From the NCBI GenBank assembly GCA_964607755.1, contig CAZSMC010000001.1:62001-126000 (forward strand): a stretch of 64,000 bases of DNA, read 5' to 3'. This stretch comes from CAZSMC01 sp964607755 (GTDB lineage Bacteria > Zhuqueibacterota > Zhuqueibacteria > Residuimicrobiales > Krinioviventaceae). The first letter of the stretch is position 1; each line of letters opens with the position of its first letter. Below, piece by piece: positions 35,737 through 44,586 of this stretch. The translations under genes and the position numbers were made by a program. The notes under the pieces are model-generated. The model worked only from the letters and a program-made list of their open reading frames with translations. It did no database searches and was not told the origin of the DNA.

Positions 35737-35976
35737 ATGCTTTTCACGAAAAAATCAAAAGTCTTGGTGCTGCAACTGGCTTCATTTATTGGCATTCCTG
35801 TTTCAACAACCCATACAATTACTTCTTCTATCGTTGGTGCGGGTGTGGCCAGGCGGTTATCCAGTATTCGTTGGGGAATAGCAATAGATATTGCGTTATC
35901 GTGGGTATTAACATTACCAGCGACAATTATTTTGGGCTGGTTTTTTGCAAAAATGTTTTCAATATTGGAATTATAA
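35737..35976 (+). pseudogene. C-terminal remnant of a PiT-family phosphate permease
   Basis: 79 codons match only the end of PiT inorganic phosphate transporters: FIGIPVSTTHTITSSIVGAG, then RRLSSIRWGIAIDIALSWVL and TLPATIILGWFF. The GIPVSTTHT signature belongs to the second half of a ~330-400 residue carrier; the N-terminal ~250 residues are absent. The gene starts from an unrelated ATG. It cannot form a transporter alone. Confidence 0.82.
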
Positions 35977-36121
35977 AGTATGGGTTTTCTAGTAACTCTT
36001 ATTCTTGGGTTATACTTTTAATTTTCAATTCAGCTAAACGGATCTATATTAGGATTTTTAATCCGAAATTCGTAATTTTATTATTGGCATAAAAACAGAC
36101 TAACAAATTTTGGAGAACGTT

Positions 36122-36667
36122 ATGAAAAATAGATCATCTCTTATCATTGGCATTATTTTAGTACTGGTCGGTTTGTTGCTTTTGGGCCCGAGTGCTAACC
36201 TGTTCTCTATCGAGAGAACCTGGCCGGCAATTATTATGCTCATCGGTATAGGTTTTCTGTTAGGCTACATCGGTTCGGGGCGGAAAGCCGTCGGACTGTT
36301 GATGCCCGCTTCGGTGTTGATTATCTCCAGCGTGCCGCTTTTTCAGTGCGCATGGACAGGCGACTGGATCGCAATGGCCACGCTGTGGCCAATCTTCCCG
36401 CTGTCAGTAGCTATTGGTTTTTTCCTGATGTATTTTGCAGGACCAAAAGAAAAGGGATTGCTCATTCCCGCTCTTATTCTGACAGCAATCAGTGTTATCG
36501 CATTTTTAACTTTTAATTATTTGTCATTTGTTTTTCCGATTTTGTTTATTGGTGCGGGTCTGGTGCTGATCTTTTTTTCCACAGGCATGAGTAAGCGCAA
36601 AACGGCTCCGGAAGAATCCTCTTCTGCTCAACAACAAGCTGTTAACGAGTCGCCAGAAAAGAAATAA
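36122..36667 (+). CDS. Small multi-pass membrane protein (LiaF/DUF5668-like TM region)
   Basis: 181 residues from the ATG after TTTGGAGA. Five TM helices are seen (LIIGIILVLVGLLLLG, WPAIIMLIGIGFLLGYI, and others), followed by a short polar C-terminal tail rich in Ser/Gln/Glu. The pattern of a repeated WPAI(I)ML-type helix pair resembles the LiaI/LiaF-like membrane region. No catalytic residues. The family role is probably envelope-stress related, but this is uncertain. It precedes the S46 peptidase by 66 bp. Confidence 0.6.
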   Translation: MKNRSSLIIGIILVLVGLLLLGPSANLFSIERTWPAIIMLIGIGFLLGYIGSGRKAVGLLMPASVLIISSVPLFQCAWTGDWIAMATLWPIFPLSVAIGFFLMYFAGPKEKGLLIPALILTAISVIAFLTFNYLSFVFPILFIGAGLVLIFFSTGMSKRKTAPEESSSAQQQAVNESPEKK

Positions 36668-36733
36668 TCGTGAAAAGGAAATTTTAACACAAACAGAACA
36701 AAATTCAAAGAAAATTTAAACAGGACAGAACTC

Positions 36734-38881
36734 ATGACTCGTCTTTTACTCTTGCTATTTTTTCTTTGCTCCGCCGTTTTTGCCAACGAAGGCATGTGGT
36801 TAATGACTCAGCTCGATGAACTGGATTTGCAAAGCAAGGGCTGTCAAATCGATGAACAAATAATTTGGAATCCTGATGATGGTGGTTTGTCAAAAGCGAT
36901 AATCAGTCTGGGAGGTTGCAGTGCCTCATTTGTTTCCCCCAACGGCTTGATTGCTACCAATCATCATTGTGCGTATCGGGCGCTGCAGCGTAACAGCACG
37001 ACTGGACACAATTATCTCAAAGAAGGATTCGTCGCAGAATCTTATAAAGATGAATTGCCCACCCACGGAACAGAGGTTTATATCCTGCAATCATTCAGAA
37101 ACGTTACAGACCAGGTTTTGCAGGGCGTTGATAAAGATATGCCTCCGGAAAAATATCAGAAAGCCATTGATAGAAATATCAAAAAAATCGTCAACGAGGT
37201 TGAAGACGGCAATCCGCATTTGTCGGCAACAGTCGCGGAAATGTACAGTGGACTTTCCTATGTTCTTTATATTAATTTGAGAATTAAAGATGTACGCATC
37301 GTCTATGCCCCGCCTCTGGATATCGGAAAGTTCGGCGGCGATATTGACAATTTTGACTGGCCGCGCCACACCGGTGATTTTGCTTTCTTGCGCGCTTATG
37401 TCGGGCCTGATGGCAAGCCAGCAGAACCGTCAGAAGATAATGTTCCCTACCACCCGGATAAATGGCTGAACGTGTCGACCGAGAGCTATCAAAATGACGA
37501 TTATCAAATGGTAATAGGATATCCCGGGCGCACGGCAAGGTACCGGACGTCCTACAGTATTTCATATTACAAGGAATTCTATTATCCCTGGAGAATTGAT
37601 CTGTTTACAAAACTCATCGAGTTAATTGAAAAGCGCAGCGCGCAAAGCGATAGCGCAGCTATCAAATTATCAAGTTTACACAGTGGATTAAACAATTCTC
37701 TTAAAAATGCCCGTGGACAATTGGATGGTTTTGAGCGAACGAATTTACATGAACGCAAAATGGAACAGGAAAAGGAATTTTGCAACATGCTTGAACAGAA
37801 CCCGCTCAAAAGCAAAAAGTACATCGAGGTTATACCACAAATAAAAAAGTCAATAAAAGAATACAGGACATTTGCTCCTATTCTTTTGTGGAGCCGGTAC
37901 TTGTTTTATATAAATAGTGTTGTTGGCGCTGCCCATGAGATCGTGACATGGAGTGAGGAAAAAACAAAACCTGTTCTTGAACGCAAAGAAGGATACCGGG
38001 AAAAGGATATTGAACGTCTGAAAAAACGCTGGCAGCATCAGTACCGGAACTTTGACCAGAAAATCGACAGACAGTTTCTGGCGCTCTTTTTCCGCCTGGC
38101 GCTTGATTTGCCAGAACCCAATAGTATTGAAACTGTTGAGAACATTACGAAAGCGAAATCTGATTCTGCCCGGGAAAAAGCTGAAAAAGCTTTTATTGCA
38201 AAGTTGTACCGCGAGACGGCACTCCTTCCTCTTGAAACCCGTATCGAGTATCTGGATAAATCTAAAGAAGAACTTGAGAAACTCAATGATCCGGTACTCA
38301 ATTTGGCATTCAAACTCGCCGATGAACTGGACCCGTTGTACCACAAGAGGAAAAGGTTTAAAGGCACAATAAGCAGATTGCGTCAGCAATATATCCAGGC
38401 CATTGGTGAAGACTCTTTAATTTATCCGGATGCCAACAGTACAAAACGGCTGACATTTGGATATGTGCAAGGTTACTCGCCGGCTGATGCGGTTTGGTAT
38501 GATTATTTTACCACAACAGACGGCATCCTGGAAAAATATACCGGAGAATATCCGTTTAATACGCCGGAGAAAATCCTTGAATTAATCAAAAAGAAAAAGT
38601 TTGCTCAGTTTCGCGATCCGGATACCGGCAATATGCATGTCAATTGTTTGAACACGCTGGACACCACTGGCGGCAATAGTGGCAGTCCTGTTCTGAATGC
38701 AAAAGGTGAACTCGTTGGACTGCTGTTTGACGGCAATTATGAAAGCATCGTTGCTGACTATGTGTTCGATCCGGTCATGACGCGATCTATCTGCGTGGAC
38801 ATTCGCTATCCGCTTTGGGTGATGAAATATCTTGATAACGCGGATCATTTGTTGAATGAATTGAAAGTGAACAGTCATTAA
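36734..38881 (+). CDS. S46-family dipeptidyl-peptidase (DPP7-like)
   Basis: 715 residues, full length with a signal peptide (~1-17). The trypsin-like fold has the catalytic His in LIATNHHCAYRALQ, the Asp in GGDIDNFDWPRHTGDFAF and the Ser in LDTTGGNSGSPVLNAKGE. The residue that sets specificity lies in LVGLLFDGNYES. DPP7 has Gly here (hydrophobic P1) and DPP11 has Arg (Asp/Glu P1); Gly is seen, so a DPP7-like preference is predicted. The enzyme removes dipeptides from oligopeptides in the periplasm. Together with the M1 and M28 peptidases it points to a peptide-scavenging lifestyle. Confidence 0.92.
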   Translation: MTRLLLLLFFLCSAVFANEGMWLMTQLDELDLQSKGCQIDEQIIWNPDDGGLSKAIISLGGCSASFVSPNGLIATNHHCAYRALQRNSTTGHNYLKEGFVAESYKDELPTHGTEVYILQSFRNVTDQVLQGVDKDMPPEKYQKAIDRNIKKIVNEVEDGNPHLSATVAEMYSGLSYVLYINLRIKDVRIVYAPPLDIGKFGGDIDNFDWPRHTGDFAFLRAYVGPDGKPAEPSEDNVPYHPDKWLNVSTESYQNDDYQMVIGYPGRTARYRTSYSISYYKEFYYPWRIDLFTKLIELIEKRSAQSDSAAIKLSSLHSGLNNSLKNARGQLDGFERTNLHERKMEQEKEFCNMLEQNPLKSKKYIEVIPQIKKSIKEYRTFAPILLWSRYLFYINSVVGAAHEIVTWSEEKTKPVLERKEGYREKDIERLKKRWQHQYRNFDQKIDRQFLALFFRLALDLPEPNSIETVENITKAKSDSAREKAEKAFIAKLYRETALLPLETRIEYLDKSKEELEKLNDPVLNLAFKLADELDPLYHKRKRFKGTISRLRQQYIQAIGEDSLIYPDANSTKRLTFGYVQGYSPADAVWYDYFTTTDGILEKYTGEYPFNTPEKILELIKKKKFAQFRDPDTGNMHVNCLNTLDTTGGNSGSPVLNAKGELVGLLFDGNYESIVADYVFDPVMTRSICVDIRYPLWVMKYLDNADHLLNELKVNSH

Positions 38882-38907
38882 TAACACGGTTTGTCTCTAA
38901 ATGGTAT

Positions 38908-38930
38908 CTCCCCCGGCTTAAACGGGGGAG
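38908..38930 (+). promoter_or_regulatory. Hairpin containing the ribosome site of the PHP protein
   Basis: CTCCCCCG (38908-38915) and CGGGGGAG (38923-38930) form a perfect 8-bp GC-rich stem with a 7-base loop. The right arm contains GGGGGAG, the only Shine-Dalgarno-like sequence before the downstream gene. Folding would hide it, so the hairpin may limit translation, or it may simply end the S46 transcript; no adjacent T-run is present. Confidence 0.5.
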
Positions 38931-38937
38931 TGACACT

Positions 38938-40575
38938 TTGCACATGTGCTATTCTTTTAATATAATTGGCCTCTTGCCTTTTCTTTCAATTCTGTTAACT
39001 TTTTTTATCCTCTACGCCGAAACGCATTACAGAATCGCTAACCTCCCCAGCCGGTATTATAAAAAAGAACCAGAACTTGTTGCCGATATGCCGCACCGGT
39101 TGCAACCTGATTCCATGCTGCCGGTTCTCCTCATTTTAAAAGATGCGGATAAATTCCCTGTGCAGCTTTTGAAACTGACCGTTGCAGGCACCCGCGAAAA
39201 TAAAACGAAAACTCTGTTCACCTATCATTTCAATAATACGTTTATCAAAAGCCGATTCTGGCAGCACGTTTACTTTTGTTCTCCACCAAAGGATTGGACT
39301 GGAAACGCCGTTGTTAATGTCATCATAGATTACGCATGTGATCACAAAACTAAAAGATGTTTCAACGACAATTATGTTCTTTCCTCGCATAAACCGTTTA
39401 GCGTTTATTTTGATGACCAAAGATTGCCATGCGTACCGGAATGGTATTTTGGCGATCTGCACGTGCACACGAATTATACAAACGATCAGGTTGAATTTGG
39501 CGCTCCGCTTGCATCGACAGCAGAAATGGCACAGGCAATGGGCATACACTTTTTTGCAGCCACAGACCACTCTTACGATCTGGATGACCAGCCGGACAAT
39601 TATCTGAAAAATGATCCAACTTTGAGAAAATGGAAAAACTTTTGGAATGAGGTCGATCGCCATAATAAAAAAAACAATATTGTGATTATTCCGGGCGAAG
39701 AAGTCTCTGCCGGCAACACAGCCAATCGGAATGTTCATTTGCTGCTGTTAAATAGTAAAATATTTTACCACGGTGATGGTGACTCGGCGGAAAAATGGCT
39801 TCAAAACCGGCCAAACCACAGCGTGCAAAATATTCTCAAGCATCTCGATGCTGAGGCTGTGGCCGTTGCTTCGCATCCAACAGATCCGCCACCGCTGCTG
39901 CAATGGCTGCTGGTGCGCCGGGGAGTCTGGCAGTCATCTGATTTTGCGCTGCCAAACCTTACCGGGGTACAAATGTGGAATGGCAATAAAAAACATTTTT
40001 TTAAACACGGATTGCCCCGCTGGATTAAGCTGCTGCTTGCCGGTCATCGACTTTGTTTGCTCGCCGGAAATGATGCGCACGGCAATTTTAACCGGTTCCG
40101 CCAAATTAATGTGCCCCATCTTTTCATGAAAGAACAACAAGACCAAGTTTTTGGTATGGCGCGAACAGGTTTGCTCATACAGGGAAAACCTTGCCTGGAA
40201 AATATTCTTTCTGCTCTACAAAGTCACCGGGCTATTGTAACAGACGGCCCGTTTATATCTATGGAAGTTCACCACCAGTCAGAAAAATATATTATCGGAG
40301 ATGTCTGTCCTTATAACCTCGGCGAACTTGTCGTTCGGGTAGGGTCAACGCCGGCTGTTGGCAAGATAAATAAGGTGAAGCTATGTATTGGTGATTGTTC
40401 GATAAAAAAAGAAACCCAAAGAAATGTAAATCATTCTTTGGGTTCATTCAAGATCGATATCTCGGAATTTATTTCCGGATTACCTGCTCACGGCTATGTG
40501 CGTTTACAAGCCGTTACAGAAAAAGAAGGAAAAGAGTTTCATGCTTTTACTAATCCGATTTACCTGCTACATTAA
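38938..40575 (+). CDS. PHP-domain metallohydrolase (CehA/McbA-like), membrane-anchored
   Basis: 545 residues from a TTG that is 7 bases after GGGGGAG; an ATG two codons later (38944) is the alternative, with 13-base spacing. An N-terminal TM helix or signal (IIGLLPFLSILLTFFILYA) sends it outward. The PHP metal site is seen as FGDLHVHTNYTNDQ, FAATDHSYDL, IIPGEEVSAG, AVASHPTDPP and LAGNDAHGNFNRF. Such enzymes hydrolyse phosphoesters or related bonds with two or three metal ions; the substrate is unknown. Its 3' end overlaps the convergent R3H gene by 9 bp. Confidence 0.8.
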   Translation: MHMCYSFNIIGLLPFLSILLTFFILYAETHYRIANLPSRYYKKEPELVADMPHRLQPDSMLPVLLILKDADKFPVQLLKLTVAGTRENKTKTLFTYHFNNTFIKSRFWQHVYFCSPPKDWTGNAVVNVIIDYACDHKTKRCFNDNYVLSSHKPFSVYFDDQRLPCVPEWYFGDLHVHTNYTNDQVEFGAPLASTAEMAQAMGIHFFAATDHSYDLDDQPDNYLKNDPTLRKWKNFWNEVDRHNKKNNIVIIPGEEVSAGNTANRNVHLLLLNSKIFYHGDGDSAEKWLQNRPNHSVQNILKHLDAEAVAVASHPTDPPPLLQWLLVRRGVWQSSDFALPNLTGVQMWNGNKKHFFKHGLPRWIKLLLAGHRLCLLAGNDAHGNFNRFRQINVPHLFMKEQQDQVFGMARTGLLIQGKPCLENILSALQSHRAIVTDGPFISMEVHHQSEKYIIGDVCPYNLGELVVRVGSTPAVGKINKVKLCIGDCSIKKETQRNVNHSLGSFKIDISEFISGLPAHGYVRLQAVTEKEGKEFHAFTNPIYLLH

Positions 40576-41088
40576 TTTTATTTTTTTGATAATCCGTTTC
40601 AGTCCCCGGCCAAAAATTTCCGGTTCAATTTCAATATGACGAAAATCACCTTCACCGACACTGGTGGTATTGACAGTGTCCATGGATTTCAAAGAATCGT
40701 GAACAATAAATCGTTCATAATTGCTCATATGAGGCAATGTCACTGTTTGCCTTTTTTCTACCGCTTCTTCTGCTTTTTGTTTGGCATAACGTTTTAGATT
40801 CCCTACTGGATAAACAAGCAATTCATATCCTTCGTCACCAATGCGGTGAGTTTTCGTGACGACATTCGGATTGTGGTCAAAATGCCGATGGATCAGTTTT
40901 CTCTCAAACGCATTGAGTTCGGGAATGGTAATCGGTTCAATAGAATCTTTCAGTTCATTATCAATTTTCCGTATAAGGTTTTCAATTTTTTCATTTTCAT
41001 GTTTTTTTTCCTTATTGAACCTCGTTTCGCCCTTGAAAAGCTTTTTCTTTTCCTTCCTCCTGTTTCTGATTGTTCGTCTTCGTTCCAT
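40567..41088 (-). CDS. Tandem R3H-domain nucleic-acid-binding protein
   Basis: 173 residues. A very basic N-terminus (MERRRTIRNRRKEKKK) is followed by two R3H motifs: LNAFERKLIHRHFDHNPNV then KTHRIGDEGYELLVYP, and MSNYERFIVHDSLKSMDTV then VGEGDFRHIEIEP. R3H binds single-stranded nucleic acid. Jag/KhpB has one R3H plus KH and Jag_N; this protein has neither and carries R3H twice, a pattern I do not know from a named family. It follows mpl by 19 bp and is the last gene of the long minus-strand run. KhpA, the usual partner of KhpB, is at 53153. Confidence 0.8.
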   Translation of the reverse strand: MERRRTIRNRRKEKKKLFKGETRFNKEKKHENEKIENLIRKIDNELKDSIEPITIPELNAFERKLIHRHFDHNPNVVTKTHRIGDEGYELLVYPVGNLKRYAKQKAEEAVEKRQTVTLPHMSNYERFIVHDSLKSMDTVNTTSVGEGDFRHIEIEPEIFGRGLKRIIKKIKLM

Positions 41089-41107
41089 AGTTCACCCTTT
41101 TTCTATT

Positions 41108-42520
41108 TTAAAGTGTTTTCATGGTCTCTTGCAATTTTTGATGAATATTATCAAATGGTCCATTACTAAAAGTAACAACAATATCATTTTTATGCAAATG
41201 TGATTTCAAATATTCGATCATTTGGTCAACTGTCATCGAATGACTCTTTTTGCCAGTGTGCTGTAAATCGGCAGCTAGCTTTTCACCGGAGAACAATTGC
41301 TCGACCGGTGCTTTGTCCGGACGATGAACCGGCGCGATTAAAACTACATCTGCGGGTTGGAAAGCAGATACAAACTCTTTTTGAAACACGTTCCGCCGGC
41401 TCGTTGCCGACCGTGGTTCATACAGGGCGAAAATTCTTTGTCCGGTGTGCCGTGCTCGCAGGGCTAAAAGCGTTTCGTGCACCGCTGTCGGATGATGAGC
41501 AAAGTCATCGTATATTGTAATCCCGTCAATCGATGATATCTTTTCAAGGCGTCTTTTCACTCCCTTGAATGTTGACAAAGCTTGACAAATACTTTTTTTT
41601 GAAATTCCTGCATTATCAGCAACAATGACCGCTGCCAAAGCATTTCGTATATTATGATGGCCAAAAAGGGGCAATGTCACGTGTTGCCAAAACTGATTTT
41701 TTTGTTTGACGTCGAATTCTACTCCAGTTGCAGAAACTGAAATATTCTCAGCCATCCAGTCGGCTGCTGATTCCAATCCAAAAGTGATGACCGGGCAAAA
41801 TGCCCGTTGACTCACCTCAATAACCCGTGGATTATCCGAGCTTGCAACCAGGAGCCCGTTTTGAGGAATCAGATTGACAAAGCGTTGAAATGCTGTCATA
41901 ATATCTTTAATCGAATCGTAAATATCCGCATGATCGAACTCGATGGTGTTGATAATACCAATGTCTGGCTGGTAGCGCAGGAATTTTGCCACCTTGTCGA
42001 AATAGGCAGAATCGTATTCATCACCTTCAACAATAAAGTCTTTTCCCGGGCAAAGTTGATAATTCTTGCTAAAATTATTGGGAATTCCGCCGACCATAAA
42101 ACTCGGCTCTCGTCCAGCTACCTGATATATCCAGGCAATCATGGACGTGGTTGTGGTTTTACCATGGGTTCCGGTCACGACGATCGAACGGTGATCACGG
42201 ATAAAAAAGTCGCGCAGCACATCAGGAAGCGACATATAGGGAATGCGTTTGTTAAGGAGATACTCCAGCTCCACATTTCCACGGGAAATGACATTGCCCA
42301 CAACTACCAAATCAGGTGCCGGATCAAGATGAGCCGGATCAAAACCTTTATAGATTGGAATCCCTTGCTCGGATAAAAAATCGCTCATAGGCGGATATAC
42401 ACCTTCATCAGAGCCGTAAACCGTGTATCCTTTTTGTTTCATCATGGCTGCCAGTGAAGCCATACCCGTACCGCACAGGGCTAAAAAGTAAACTCGTTTA
42501 ATGTTTGCAGAGACTAACAA
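41108..42520 (-). CDS. mpl: Murein tripeptide ligase Mpl
   Basis: 470 residues, starting from TTG because no ATG lies nearby. KRVYFLALCGTGMASLAAMM is the N-terminal nucleotide site, VVTGTHGKTTTTSMIAWIYQ the ATP P-loop, FIVEGDEYDSAYFDKVAKFL and FDHADIYDSI the metal and substrate region. This set separates Mpl from MurC. Mpl joins recycled tripeptide (L-Ala-gamma-D-Glu-mDap) to UDP-MurNAc, so the cell recycles its murein. It is downstream of maf in the same strand run (97 bp). Confidence 0.93.
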   Translation of the reverse strand: MLVSANIKRVYFLALCGTGMASLAAMMKQKGYTVYGSDEGVYPPMSDFLSEQGIPIYKGFDPAHLDPAPDLVVVGNVISRGNVELEYLLNKRIPYMSLPDVLRDFFIRDHRSIVVTGTHGKTTTTSMIAWIYQVAGREPSFMVGGIPNNFSKNYQLCPGKDFIVEGDEYDSAYFDKVAKFLRYQPDIGIINTIEFDHADIYDSIKDIMTAFQRFVNLIPQNGLLVASSDNPRVIEVSQRAFCPVITFGLESAADWMAENISVSATGVEFDVKQKNQFWQHVTLPLFGHHNIRNALAAVIVADNAGISKKSICQALSTFKGVKRRLEKISSIDGITIYDDFAHHPTAVHETLLALRARHTGQRIFALYEPRSATSRRNVFQKEFVSAFQPADVVLIAPVHRPDKAPVEQLFSGEKLAADLQHTGKKSHSMTVDQMIEYLKSHLHKNDIVVTFSNGPFDNIHQKLQETMKTL

Positions 42521-42617
42521 ATTTTGGACTCAATTTTATGATACGTTAAAAAAATCACCAGATTATTTTGACATATTAAAAGCAATCCTTGACATTGTCA
42601 GCAGTACCTTGCAGTAT

Positions 42618-43214
42618 TTATGAAAAGAATTTCAGTAATGCAAGATAGAATCTTGTCAGGGGAAAACCCACAACGTTATAAAAGCACCCCTCGATGTAAT
42701 CAACAAAAAGTGCGCTGAAATCTTGAATGCCATAGGCGCCAGCTTTATCCATTGGGCTTTGCGTTGCGATATAGCTGTTAATTTCGTCGTCGCTTAATGG
42801 TCGAAAATGAACGGCTGTGCGCTCGACGTCAGTTAAACTCCGATTCGATGGCCGGTCTATCAATGCAAAACCCGTATACACATGATGCGTGTGGCCACTC
42901 AAACGCCGTAGCATTTTATAGGCGTGCTGTTCATCTTCAGGTTTCCCCAAAATATCCCCGTCAATAGAGACAACCGTATCCGCACCGATGACAATGGCAT
43001 TTTCTTGTTCATTGGCCACTTTTTGAGCTTTTAAAAGCGAAAGCTTTTTAACATGCTCTTCTGGTTCTTCCTTATTGTAGACCGTTTCATCCACAACCAC
43101 CGTTTTTACCAAGAATTCCAACCCGATTTGGTTCAACAGAGCGCGTCGTCGTGGCGATTGTGAAGCAAGAATGACAGGCTTGTCTGTCAGTTGACGAAAA
43201 AGATTATTTGTCAT
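42618..43214 (-). CDS. maf: Maf-family nucleotide pyrophosphatase
   Basis: 198 residues. VILASQSPRRRALLNQIGL is the family signature; AIVIGADTVVSIDGDILGKP holds the catalytic Asp, and SPMDKAGAYGIQDFSALFVD the C-terminal motif. Maf proteins hydrolyse non-canonical or canonical nucleoside triphosphates to monophosphates, guarding RNA and DNA. It overlaps the preceding NqrM-like gene by 11 bp and is translationally coupled to it. Whether it is dTTP/UTP- or m7GTP-type is not clear. Confidence 0.93.
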   Translation of the reverse strand: MTNNLFRQLTDKPVILASQSPRRRALLNQIGLEFLVKTVVVDETVYNKEEPEEHVKKLSLLKAQKVANEQENAIVIGADTVVSIDGDILGKPEDEQHAYKMLRRLSGHTHHVYTGFALIDRPSNRSLTDVERTAVHFRPLSDDEINSYIATQSPMDKAGAYGIQDFSALFVDYIEGCFYNVVGFPLTRFYLALLKFFS

Positions 43215-43473
43215 TTCTCTCCATCAGTTCTTGCGGGGAGACCAGTTCTGTACCCCGCTTTTCGGCTTTGCCCACCCGAGTTTCAGTGATATGATTTTTA
43301 TCACCCTGTTGGCAGCACGAATTTTGTTGCGAATGTTTATCAGGGTCATCACAGTATAACCCGCCACAGCATCCGCTGCTTCGGCGTTTTCTGTATCCGG
43401 AAAATTGCAACGCGCCGTACATTAATCCCATCGCACCGATAAAAAAGAATAATGCAAAAATATATTGAAGCAT
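43204..43473 (-). CDS. NqrM-like cysteine-rich membrane protein
   Basis: 89 residues. One TM helix (YIFALFFFIGAMGLMYGALQ) is followed by SSGCCGGLYCDD and then NSCCQQGDK. A single helix followed by a GxCCGGLxC motif is how NqrM (DUF539) starts. NqrM helps assemble the iron centre of Na+-NQR. Its position immediately after apbE in an nqr gene run supports this. It is longer than typical NqrM (~70 aa) and the later cysteines are spaced differently, so the call is moderate. AAGGAAAAG precedes the ATG. Confidence 0.6.
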   Translation of the reverse strand: MLQYIFALFFFIGAMGLMYGALQFSGYRKRRSSGCCGGLYCDDPDKHSQQNSCCQQGDKNHITETRVGKAEKRGTELVSPQELMERNDK

Positions 43474-43481
43474 ACTTTTCC

Positions 43482-44507
43482 TTAATTCTTTTGGAGGTAT
43501 TTTGTAAAAGATGTTGTCATTTTTTCATAAAATCCATCTTTTGATTTTACAACCATAAAAACAGTCAGTTTTTCCTGTTGAGCGAGATTGAAACCATCTT
43601 CAGAACCGAGGACGTTAATGGCAGTTGCCCAAGCATCCGCCAGCATACATGAAGAATGAATGACCGTTACTGATACCAACTTGTGCCTGACCGGCCGGCC
43701 TGTCCTCGGATCAATAGTGTGCGAGTATCTAACGCCATTCTTTTCAAAAAAGTTCTGATAATCACCCGACGTTGCGATACACGCGTTGTTTACCGTGATG
43801 ATTCCCTGGACCTCAGCTCTGGCATCAGGCGTTGAGACGCCGATTCTCCATTTCTGACCGTTTTGATTAACGCCTTTTGCGCTAATTTCGCCGCCGATTT
43901 CGATCAGATAATTATCGACGCCTTTTTCGTCCAGCAATTCCGCCACCTTGTCTGCACCATAGCCTTTGGCTATGGCAGAAAGATCGCACTTTAGAGAGTC
44001 GATGTCTTTTTTTAACGAAGGTGGTGACAATCGCACATGAACATTCCGATAACCAATGTGCAGCATTTTTGCTGCAATTTGCGAATCAGCAGGAATATCG
44101 TTTTTTGTAAAAGCGGGGCCAAATCCCCACAAATTAACAAGCGGGCCAACCGTCACATCAAATGCACCATCTGACTTTTTACTCACTTGAGAAGCTACAT
44201 GCATAACAAGCGCCAAATCTTTTGAAACGTCAATCCATTTATTCTTGCCGCTATGGTTGAATCGTGAAAGCTCGGAATTTTTAATATAGGTGGACATTTG
44301 TTGATTTATTTTCGAGAGTAACTCTTTGATCTCGTCATGCAGGCCCGGATTTTTAGTAAAAAAATCAGCAGATTCGACAACCTTGATGGCATAAGACGTG
44401 CCCATAGTCCCGCCGAGGTATCGCTTCATCTGCATAGTTGAATTGAAAGAACATTGTATTGTTAGAAAAAATAACAGCAGAACGATTCGTGATATTTTTA
44501 CAATCAT
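43482..44507 (-). CDS. apbE: FAD:protein FMN transferase (ApbE)
   Basis: Start placed at the ATG opening a lipoprotein signal (MIVKISRIVLLLFFLTIQC), 341 residues; an in-frame ATG 26 codons upstream would bury the signal. GTMGTSYAIKVVES, VTVGPLVNLWGFGP, CDLSAIAKGYGADKVAELLD, YLIEIGGEISAKG and HTIDPRTGRPVRHKLVSVTV are conserved ApbE motifs, with the last carrying the Mg-binding and transfer region. ApbE attaches FMN by phosphoester to Thr of NqrB and NqrC, which are encoded upstream in the same run. It faces the periplasm. Confidence 0.94.
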   Translation of the reverse strand: MIVKISRIVLLLFFLTIQCSFNSTMQMKRYLGGTMGTSYAIKVVESADFFTKNPGLHDEIKELLSKINQQMSTYIKNSELSRFNHSGKNKWIDVSKDLALVMHVASQVSKKSDGAFDVTVGPLVNLWGFGPAFTKNDIPADSQIAAKMLHIGYRNVHVRLSPPSLKKDIDSLKCDLSAIAKGYGADKVAELLDEKGVDNYLIEIGGEISAKGVNQNGQKWRIGVSTPDARAEVQGIITVNNACIATSGDYQNFFEKNGVRYSHTIDPRTGRPVRHKLVSVTVIHSSCMLADAWATAINVLGSEDGFNLAQQEKLTVFMVVKSKDGFYEKMTTSFTKYLQKN

Positions 44508-44586
44508 TTCAGTAAAAATTCCGGTAATGTGCACAAAAAAAGGAGTGCCGGCTAATGGCCGATACCCTTGCTGTTTTTCACACATT

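Noticed and set aside
39136..39738. 200-codon minus-strand open frame
   Set aside because: It is antisense to the PHP metallohydrolase, whose metal-binding motifs fix the coding strand.
41807..42376. 189-codon plus-strand open frame
   Set aside because: It is antisense to mpl, which has all expected ligase motifs.
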